From Blautia glucerasea (lineage in GTDB: Bacteria; Bacillota; Clostridia; Lachnospirales; Lachnospiraceae): 64,000 bases of DNA. Shown here in pieces: positions 57,786 to 64,000 of the stretch. A program made the translations under genes and the position numbers. The first letter of the stretch is position 1; each line of letters opens with the position of its first letter. Below the pieces are notes generated by a model. That model did not search any database and was not told the origin of the DNA. It saw nothing but the letters and a program-made list of their open reading frames with translations. The stretch covers positions 76,017-140,016 of the forward strand of contig NZ_JAJBMO010000009.1 in assembly GCF_020537505.1 (NCBI RefSeq), read 5' to 3'.

Positions 57786-59134
57786 TAGCACAGATTTTTG
57801 CAGTAGTAATTTTCCTGACGATGTTTATTCTGATCATCACAGAAGTCTGGGAAAGACATATTGTTACGCTGGGATGTGCGCTTCTTACACTGATTCTGGT
57901 ATTTGGAATCTGTATGCACAGCCCCTCAGCCATTATTGAAACACTGAACATACATAGTATTTTTTCATCCGGATTCTGGCACACTGCTGGTGAAGCAAGT
58001 GAAGCTTCCGCTGGAATCAACTGGGAAACTATCGTGTTCATCGCTGGCATGATGATCATGGTAGAAGGTATGGCAAACTCCGGATTTTTCCGCTGGTTAT
58101 GTATGAAGATCGCGAAAATGGTGAAATACCAGATCATTCCGATTTTCATCACATTTATGCTTCTGTCCTTTGTACTGGCTATGTTTATTGACAGTATTAC
58201 GGTAATCCTGTTCCTGGCAGCAGTTACCGTAGAGCTGTCACAGCTGTTGAAATTTAATCCGGTACCGATGATCCTTGCAGAGATTTTCTGCGCCAATCTT
58301 GGCGGATCGGCTACCATGTGCGGAGACCCGCCGAACATTATCATTGGAACATCCCTTGGATTTTCCTTCGCTGATTTCGTAACAAACACAGGTCTTATCG
58401 CATTGATCGCCCTGGTACTGGTTGTGATCTATTTCTACTTTGTTTTCCGCAAAGAGCTCACTGAAAATGCGGGAAAAATCGATCCGTCCACATTACCGGA
58501 TCCCGGGGAAGCAATTGTAAGCAAGAGAGGCTTTACCATCAGCTGCGTGATCTTCCTTTGCGCTGTTGTTCTGCTGGTAACCCATTCCCAGACCGGACTT
58601 ACGGTATCCTGCATTGGTGTGTTTATTGCAGCTGTGACACTGATCACTTCTGGAAAAGATGCATTAGACCTTCTGAAAAAGGTGGATTACAAGACCTTGC
58701 TTTTCTTTGTGGGACTTTTCGTAGTTGTAGGCGGCCTGGAGCAGACAGGAATCCTTACCATCCTGGCTGGATTTATTGGCAAAGTTAGCGGCGGTAACCT
58801 GAAGGTAATGATCGCCATCATTATCTGGGTATCTGCTATCGCAAGTGCATTTATTGATAATATCCCATTTGCAGCTACCATGATCCCGGTTATCGACAGC
58901 CTGGCAGCCGCACAGGGAATTGATATTTCCATTCTGGCATGGGCTCTTGCAATGGGTACTGACATCGGCGGAAGCGCCACTCCGATCGGAGCTTCTGCAA
59001 ACGTAGTTGGTATCGCAACTGCAGCTAAGAGCGGTCACATGATCAAATGGGGAAAATACTGCAAGGCTATGGCACCTGCCACGATCCTGGTTGTCCTTGT
59101 TTCCATGCTGATGATTTATGCAAGATATTTATAA
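57782..59134 (+). CDS. SLC13/ArsB/NhaD-type ion or anion transporter
   Basis: This 450-residue protein of the ion transporter superfamily has about 11-12 TM helices. The two signature repeats are GGSATMCGDPPNIIIG and TDIGGSATPIGASANVVG. Candidate substrates are Na+/H+, dicarboxylates or arsenite; no arsenic genes are adjacent. It is coupled to the 31-residue smORF. Confidence 0.88.
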   Translation: MIAQIFAVVIFLTMFILIITEVWERHIVTLGCALLTLILVFGICMHSPSAIIETLNIHSIFSSGFWHTAGEASEASAGINWETIVFIAGMMIMVEGMANSGFFRWLCMKIAKMVKYQIIPIFITFMLLSFVLAMFIDSITVILFLAAVTVELSQLLKFNPVPMILAEIFCANLGGSATMCGDPPNIIIGTSLGFSFADFVTNTGLIALIALVLVVIYFYFVFRKELTENAGKIDPSTLPDPGEAIVSKRGFTISCVIFLCAVVLLVTHSQTGLTVSCIGVFIAAVTLITSGKDALDLLKKVDYKTLLFFVGLFVVVGGLEQTGILTILAGFIGKVSGGNLKVMIAIIIWVSAIASAFIDNIPFAATMIPVIDSLAAAQGIDISILAWALAMGTDIGGSATPIGASANVVGIATAAKSGHMIKWGKYCKAMAPATILVVLVSMLMIYARYL

Positions 59135-59159
59135 TGCCATTTAGAAGGGAGCGGATACC

Positions 59160-59768
59160 ATGAAACCACAAAAACAGGTGATCATTTCCATCGGACGAGA
59201 GTTCGGAAGTGCAGGACACGAAATCGCAGAGCGAATCGCCAAGCGCTATGGATTTTCCCTGTACGATCACAATCTTTTAAGAGAGGTGGCGGACAGCCAC
59301 AATGTAAAAGTGGAAGATCTTGAAATCTTCGATGAGATGAAGCACAACAAGCTGCTTTACCGTACTGTTAAGGGAATGAGCAGTTCCCCGGCAGATAATG
59401 TTGCACTGATGCAGTTTAATTTCCTTCGTGAAAAAGCTGACAAAGGAGAGTCCTTTGTAGTTGTAGGACGCTGCTCTGAGACAATCCTGAAGGACTATGA
59501 AGGACTGATTTCCATCTTCATTCTTGGAGATATGGAGCATAAAGTTGCCCGTGTAGCCCGTCTCTACGGCAAGACCGATAAGGAAGCCGAGCGTTTTATC
59601 AAAGAGAAAGACAGAAAGAGAAAAAAATACCACGACAGCCATTGTAATTCCAAATGGTCAGATTCCCACAACTATGACCTGAGTCTGAACAGCAGTACTC
59701 TTGGCGTAGATGGAAGCGTTGAATTTTTGTCATCTTATATTGACAAAAGGATAGCGAGAATGAAATAA
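59160..59768 (+). CDS. Cytidylate kinase-like family protein
   Basis: This 202-residue protein belongs to the cytidylate-kinase-like family (AAK-type, distinct from Cmk). Its N-terminal loop ISIGREFGSAGHEIAERIA replaces the classic P-loop. Residues 120-175 form an Arg/Lys-rich lid. It starts 25 bases after the transporter gene. The physiological substrate of this family is not established. Confidence 0.85.
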   Translation: MKPQKQVIISIGREFGSAGHEIAERIAKRYGFSLYDHNLLREVADSHNVKVEDLEIFDEMKHNKLLYRTVKGMSSSPADNVALMQFNFLREKADKGESFVVVGRCSETILKDYEGLISIFILGDMEHKVARVARLYGKTDKEAERFIKEKDRKRKKYHDSHCNSKWSDSHNYDLSLNSSTLGVDGSVEFLSSYIDKRIARMK

Positions 59769-59769
59769 T

Positions 59770-59910
59770 GTACTATGAAAGTCCCGGACGGCAGCCACGA
59801 AGCAGCTGACTTTCATATATAAAAATGTCTGCGGAGCAGACATGTCCGATTAATGACAAAGGTTCTGCCAGGACGCATGCGAGTGTCATGGCGGAACCTT
59901 TGTGGCTTTT
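59770..59910 (+). terminator. Cluster of three hairpins between the kinase-like and DUF6483 genes
   Basis: ATGAAAGTC pairs with GACTTTCAT (about 59773-59817). TGTCTGC-GGA-GCAGACA follows directly. AAAGGTTCTGCC pairs with GGCGGAACCTTT (about 59858-59902), followed by GTGGCTTTT. The last is the best terminator. Confidence 0.6.
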
Positions 59911-59927
59911 ATCCAGGAGGAAAATTT

Positions 59928-60320
59928 ATGTTCACTGATGACGAAAAAGACTACATCATGCGTATGATCAAAGAGATCGCCCGTGTCCTTGCCAGTGTCA
60001 TGCTTGGGAAAAAATATGTCCAGGTGGAATTGCCGGTAGAATCCAAATACCAAATTTCCGGCGACAAGCTTCACCATATGAAAACCATGGTGGACAGAGG
60101 CGAGATCAACGAGGCAGAGAATGAACTCCTTGACCGGATCGATTACGCTGACAAGGAAGACCTGGCAGAAGCCATGTTTTTCTACGAATATGCGGCGTCC
60201 AAAGGGGATGAATTTCTGGAAGCGCACAGCTATTCCCTGGAGGAAATAAGGGATGGGATCCAGCAGCTGGCAGAAGATGCAGGATATGGAAATATTATAA
60301 ATATGCTTGATATCAGGTAA
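59928..60320 (+). CDS. DUF6483 family protein
   Basis: This 130-residue cytoplasmic helical protein starts MFTDDEKDYIMRMIKEIARVLASVMLGKKY, the DUF6483 pattern. AGGAGG lies just upstream of ATG 59928; the longer frame to 59853 lies in the hairpin region. The transglutaminase-like gene follows after 76 bases. Function unknown. Confidence 0.85.
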   Translation: MFTDDEKDYIMRMIKEIARVLASVMLGKKYVQVELPVESKYQISGDKLHHMKTMVDRGEINEAENELLDRIDYADKEDLAEAMFFYEYAASKGDEFLEAHSYSLEEIRDGIQQLAEDAGYGNIINMLDIR

Positions 60321-60396
60321 AATCTCTTGTAATATATGAAATACTGCGATTTTACAGTGAAATCGCAAGTTTGTTTTAAATAATGAGGAGAACAAC

Positions 60397-62874
60397 ATGT
60401 TTCTTGAAAAAAACAGAGACAGAATAGAAAAAGACTTTGAAAATTTTTCAAGGGAACTGCCCCAGAAGGCGGAAGAAATAAAGAAGAGAATGGAAGCACT
60501 AAATCCGGATATTGTGATCGGGATGAAATATCTGTACAGCAATATGCCCTATAGCGATGTGGGAAACTATACCTTTGACACTTACCTGGATTATGTGCAG
60601 CAGGGAATCTATCTCTGGGAAAATTCCCCTTATGTAAAGAATTATCCAGAGCTTTATTTTCTGAATTACGTACTTTTTCATCGGACAAATGATGAAGAAA
60701 TCAAACCATGCCGTACCTATTTCTGGGAAAAAATAAAGGATAAGGTCCAGGGGAAGACCATGGTGGAAGCTGCACTGGAGATTAATCACTGGTGTGCGGG
60801 AGAAGTGATGTACCAGGGAACGGACATGCGTACCGGTTCCGCACTGGAAATTTACAGAAGCGGTGTAGGCCGCTGCGGTGAGGAAGCCGTCTTTGTGGTA
60901 AATGTAATGCGAAGTGCCGGAATCCCTGCAAGACTAGTGTATGTGCCAAGATGGTCCCACTGTGATGACAACCATGCCTGGGTAGAGGTCTGGTGCGATG
61001 GCGACTGGCATTATCTGGGGGCCTGCGAGCCAGAAGCTGTTCTGGACAAGGGCTGGTTTACCAATGCAGCATCCAGGGCCATGATGATCGGTTCCAGATG
61101 GTATGACCGTGCTATGCCAGACGAAGAAGTGATCGGAAAAGATGGAATGAACCGGATCGTCAATCTTCTTGGGAAATATGCCAAAACCAGGTGGATCACT
61201 ATTACAGTGGAAGATCTGGATGGAACTCCGGCAGCTGGGGCAAAAGTACAGGCTGAGGTAATGAACTATGGGGGATTTTCCCCGATTGCAATAATGGAAG
61301 CTGACGAAAATGGCTGTATTTCCTTTGAAACCGGTTTTGGAAGCCTGCTGATCTGTGCTGTTTATGATGGTGCTTACGGGGAAAAGGTGATCGACACAAG
61401 AGAGGACGACCATTTTACCTGTACTCTTGGTGAAGAATATGAGGATGAGCTTTGGGTGGATTTTGACATGAATGCACCGGAGGATACCGGCAGAATAAGC
61501 TGGAATATTACCAAGGAACAGGAAGAAGAGAATAACCGCCGGATCGCCGCTGAGGCAGAACACTGCCGCCGTAAGATCGAGAAATTCCAGCCGCTGTGGA
61601 AGCGCTGCCTTTTCGGACATACCATGGAGGAAGTGGAGCCTATGATGGCTGTTTTGTCCGAGAAAGACAGAAGAGATGCTTTTCCGGAAGTGTTGGAGGG
61701 CCATTATCAGGAGGCCTCTGTTTATCGCGAATTTAATCCAGATGAGATTTACATTCCATATGTATGGAATCCCCGTGTGGAAAATGAGGTCCTTACCAAG
61801 TGGAGAAAGAAGATCCTGGGCTATTTTGATAAGGAGCAGAGGGATGCTTTCGAAGCAGATCCAAAGAGCATCTGGACCTGGATCGAAGAGAACATTTCGG
61901 TCCGCAATGACAAAGAGCGCCTGACTGCCTACACCACTCCTGGGGCAGCACTGGAGCTTGGAATTGCAGGAGAGAAATCCCACAAGGTGCTTTTCGTGGC
62001 AATCGCCAGAACCCTGGGAATCCCATCCCGCCTGAATCCTGCGGACGGAGCCATTGAATACTGGGATGGAATGAGGTTTGTAGCAGTATTGGAAGAAAGC
62101 CGGAAGGAATCCCATCTTACCGTTTTCGCCGGGGGAAAAGAGGACTGGAATTATTTCCAGAACTGGACCATTGCGGTTACAGACGGAAGAGGATACCTTA
62201 CCCTGGATTTCAGTGACCGCAAGTGGGAAGCTGGAAAACTGGAATTGGATATCATGCCGGGTGATTACCGGATCCTGACTGGAAACCGTCTGCCAAACGG
62301 AAACATTCTGGGAAAAAGATACGATTTTCATATTGAAAAAGATGAGACGAAGAAGGTAGAACTGGAGCTTCGGGAGTATAGTCTGGAGGAAATGTTCAAC
62401 CGTCATTCCATTCCAGATTCCAGGCTGACCGATCGGGCTGGAAATCAGGTGTTGATGTCAAAAGTGACGGGAAAAATGAGCGGAGACACTGCCAAATGTG
62501 AAAATGGCATGGCTGAACGAGACATCCTCTTCTGGCTGGAAGAAGACCGTGAGCCTACCGGGCACATTCTCAATGAAATAATGGATCTGAAAGAAAAATA
62601 CGAAAAAATTCAAAAACAGATTATATTTATCCTTCGCAGCGAAGATTCTTTAAAGAATGCTACTCTGGCGAAATGTCTGGAACTGTTCCCTGAAATTCAG
62701 GTGTACTTCCATGATTTCGGCAAAGACAAGGAAATGACCGCCCGCCGTATGTACGTAGATTCCAGGAAGCTGCCGCTTATGGCCATTACCGAGGGCCAGT
62801 GCCAGGCTATTTTTGCAACAGCTGGATACTCCGTGGGTATGGCAGATCTGTTGTTGAGGATTTTTGAGGCATGA
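60397..62874 (+). CDS. Cytoplasmic transglutaminase-like multidomain protein
   Basis: This is an 825-residue protein. A transglutaminase/protease core (about residues 120-230) carries GRCGEEAVF with C160, NHAWVEVW with H193 and GACEPE, where the third catalytic residue would be E211 instead of Asp. A CarboxypepD_reg-like beta domain (about 265-330) follows. A second, Cys-less transglutaminase-like unit lies around 500-560 (TPGAALELGIAGEKSHKVLFVAIARTLGIPSRLNP). The C-terminal 120 residues look thioredoxin-like. There is no signal peptide. AGGAG precedes the ATG. The stop overlaps the TraX gene by 4 bases. Substrate unknown. Confidence 0.8.
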   Translation: MFLEKNRDRIEKDFENFSRELPQKAEEIKKRMEALNPDIVIGMKYLYSNMPYSDVGNYTFDTYLDYVQQGIYLWENSPYVKNYPELYFLNYVLFHRTNDEEIKPCRTYFWEKIKDKVQGKTMVEAALEINHWCAGEVMYQGTDMRTGSALEIYRSGVGRCGEEAVFVVNVMRSAGIPARLVYVPRWSHCDDNHAWVEVWCDGDWHYLGACEPEAVLDKGWFTNAASRAMMIGSRWYDRAMPDEEVIGKDGMNRIVNLLGKYAKTRWITITVEDLDGTPAAGAKVQAEVMNYGGFSPIAIMEADENGCISFETGFGSLLICAVYDGAYGEKVIDTREDDHFTCTLGEEYEDELWVDFDMNAPEDTGRISWNITKEQEEENNRRIAAEAEHCRRKIEKFQPLWKRCLFGHTMEEVEPMMAVLSEKDRRDAFPEVLEGHYQEASVYREFNPDEIYIPYVWNPRVENEVLTKWRKKILGYFDKEQRDAFEADPKSIWTWIEENISVRNDKERLTAYTTPGAALELGIAGEKSHKVLFVAIARTLGIPSRLNPADGAIEYWDGMRFVAVLEESRKESHLTVFAGGKEDWNYFQNWTIAVTDGRGYLTLDFSDRKWEAGKLELDIMPGDYRILTGNRLPNGNILGKRYDFHIEKDETKKVELELREYSLEEMFNRHSIPDSRLTDRAGNQVLMSKVTGKMSGDTAKCENGMAERDILFWLEEDREPTGHILNEIMDLKEKYEKIQKQIIFILRSEDSLKNATLAKCLELFPEIQVYFHDFGKDKEMTARRMYVDSRKLPLMAITEGQCQAIFATAGYSVGMADLLLRIFEA

Positions 62875-63671
62875 ACCGGGATCAGATCAAATACGTAGCC
62901 ATGTTTACCATGCTATTAAACCATATTGCAAACGTTTTCCTGGAACCAGATACTTTTCTTTTTGAGGTGATGGTGGACGTGGGTTATTTTACCGCTATCA
63001 CCATGTGCTACTTCCTGGTAGAAGGCTACGGCTACACCCACTCCAAAGAGAAATACGGCAAACGGCTTCTGCTGTTTGCCCTGATCTCCGAAATCCCCTT
63101 CTGTCTTGCATTTACAGAAGAAGGAACTATCAGTTTCGTAAGTATGAACATGCTATTCACTCTTTTCCTGTGCTTCCTGATTCTCTATGCAATGGAAAAA
63201 ATCCCTTCAGGACCCCGGCAGACTCTCTGCATCTGGGGCCTGGTAGTTGCTTCTGCCTACAGCGACTGGGCTCTTCTTGCCCCCATCTTCACCTACTGCT
63301 TCGCAAGCTGTGGCCTCTGGGATGCACAGGGGAAAATGCTGTCAGCTGGCAGCCGGAATGCAGATCAGAAAAGCCATCTGGCTGGCGAACAGAATCCTGA
63401 ACGAAAAAAACTTTTATGGAAGGTTTTCGGAAAGGCAATGCTGTTCTTTGGTCTGTTAAACCTTGTAGAAAACATGGGGCAGACCACTCCTGCCAGGGCT
63501 GTTATCCAGTCCTTCGGCTCCACAGCCGGAATTCTGCTCTCAGCACTTTGCATTATCTATCTCTACAACGGAAAACGCTCCGAAAAACATCGAACCTTTT
63601 CTAAGTGGTTCTTCTACATTTTTTATCCGGCACATTTGCTAATATTAGGTATATTGAGAATTGCTATTTAA
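62871..63671 (+). CDS. TraX family membrane protein
   Basis: This 266-residue polytopic protein (about seven to eight TM helices) starts MNRDQIKYVAMFTMLLNHIANVF and contains YFLVEGYGYTHSKEKYGKRLLLFALISEIPF, both typical of TraX. The F-plasmid TraX acetylates pilin; chromosomal Firmicute members probably acylate other substrates. It is translationally coupled to the transglutaminase-like gene. Confidence 0.88.
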   Translation: MNRDQIKYVAMFTMLLNHIANVFLEPDTFLFEVMVDVGYFTAITMCYFLVEGYGYTHSKEKYGKRLLLFALISEIPFCLAFTEEGTISFVSMNMLFTLFLCFLILYAMEKIPSGPRQTLCIWGLVVASAYSDWALLAPIFTYCFASCGLWDAQGKMLSAGSRNADQKSHLAGEQNPERKKLLWKVFGKAMLFFGLLNLVENMGQTTPARAVIQSFGSTAGILLSALCIIYLYNGKRSEKHRTFSKWFFYIFYPAHLLILGILRIAI

Positions 63672-63693
63672 TGTGTTGGTCGTTATCCCAGAC

Positions 63694-63872
63694 GCGATTT
63701 CACAATGTATATTCACCGCCGCGCGGAGCAACGTTCCGGCAAGCTAGCTGGTAACTACGACTAAGGCGCTCGGGAGAGCCCTCTCGCCTAAGTCTTCGTA
63801 ACCATCGGATCTCGCCTCCACTAAAACCGCTCCTGAAATGCGCGGCTACGTGAATATACATTGCAAAATCGC
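63694..63872. repeat. Long nested inverted-repeat element at the right edge
   Basis: The outer arms 63694-63726 and 63841-63872 share GCGATTT, CAATGTATATTCAC and GCCGCG. The inner arms 63750-63768 and 63785-63803 pair over about 19 bases with a few mismatches. The element also holds GCAACGTTCC (63728-63737), the complement of the core in the element at 52486-52553. It is GC-richer than its surroundings. No gene was found from 63672 to 64000; GTTACTG/CAGTAAC forms a further hairpin near 63875-63905. Confidence 0.6.
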
Positions 63873-64000
63873 TGGTTACTGGCAGAGGGAAGAAAGAAAC
63901 AGTAACGACAACAATGGGGGGTGACGTAGCTGCTATCCCGCATATTTACTGGCTTTTCTAATCTACCGTTGCCAAAAGGTATCGGGAAAACAACACATGT

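Noticed and set aside
63672..64000. rRNA or phage attachment remnant at the right edge
   Set aside because: No rRNA-like sequence, integrase or tRNA end is present; only nested inverted repeats are seen.

Overview
The window looks like a chromosomal segment of a gut Lachnospiraceae bacterium, most like Blautia (low-to-mid GC Firmicute). The evidence is strong AGGAGG ribosome binding sites, TTGNNN/TATAAT promoters, many paired LytTR/GHKL regulators, DUF4317, DUF6483 and TraX genes, a wide plant-glycan glycosidase repertoire, and GPH and ABC sugar importers. The genus is an inference. No phage, transposase or CRISPR array was seen.

Layout. 0-6.9 kb: the end of a probable permease, a secreted protein made of three 89-residue repeats, a LytTR/GHKL two-component pair, and a membrane-anchored GH3 enzyme with inverted domain order. 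6.9-13.3 kb: a fructan/sucrose locus in which a divergent LacI repressor and two operators flank the promoter of an operon of two ABC permeases, a lipoprotein binding protein and a cytoplasmic GH32; no ATPase is encoded. 13.5-20 kb: a decayed GH78 fragment, an AraC regulator, a second repeat protein of the 89-residue family, and a large secreted GH78. 20.4-23.6 kb: a (p)ppGpp synthetase-like protein, a secreted alpha/beta hydrolase, a DUF2798 gene broken by an amber codon, and two tRNAs (Tyr-GTA of unusual structure, Arg-ACG). 23.7-30.8 kb: GH43, a GPH symporter, a second LytTR/GHKL pair and an intracellular GH78-like protein.

30.9-39.8 kb is cell-envelope and housekeeping: a small membrane protein, two membrane-anchored polysaccharide deacetylases, an exported trigger-factor-like PPIase, nagA and glgB. 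39.9-48 kb: a small conserved protein, a highly structured leader, a His/Cys-rich COG0523 GTPase, a second COG0523-like GTPase fused to a DUF1980-like domain, pth, mfd and an exported SurA/PrsA-like foldase. 48-55.5 kb: an exported phosphoesterase, asparaginase, DUF4317, a LysR regulator, and the methionine importer metN-metI-metQ behind a palindrome-bearing promoter. 55.6-63.7 kb: an AT-rich GT-C-type membrane protein, a 31-residue membrane smORF coupled to an SLC13/ArsB-like transporter, a cytidylate-kinase-like protein, DUF6483, and a transglutaminase-TraX pair. The right edge carries a long structured inverted-repeat element.

Best leads: (1) a shared 21-bp-period direct-repeat activator site with identical spacing to the -10 box upstream of the secreted GH78 and the GH43-GPH operon; (2) the structured leader and the paired metal-chaperone-like GTPases, including the COG0523-DUF1980 fusion; (3) the secreted 89-residue repeat family; (4) the unusual tRNA-Tyr; (5) dispersed structured repeats; (6) possible attenuators upstream of DUF2798 and the second two-component system. 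All calls come from reading the sequence by eye; no alignment, folding or database search was run.
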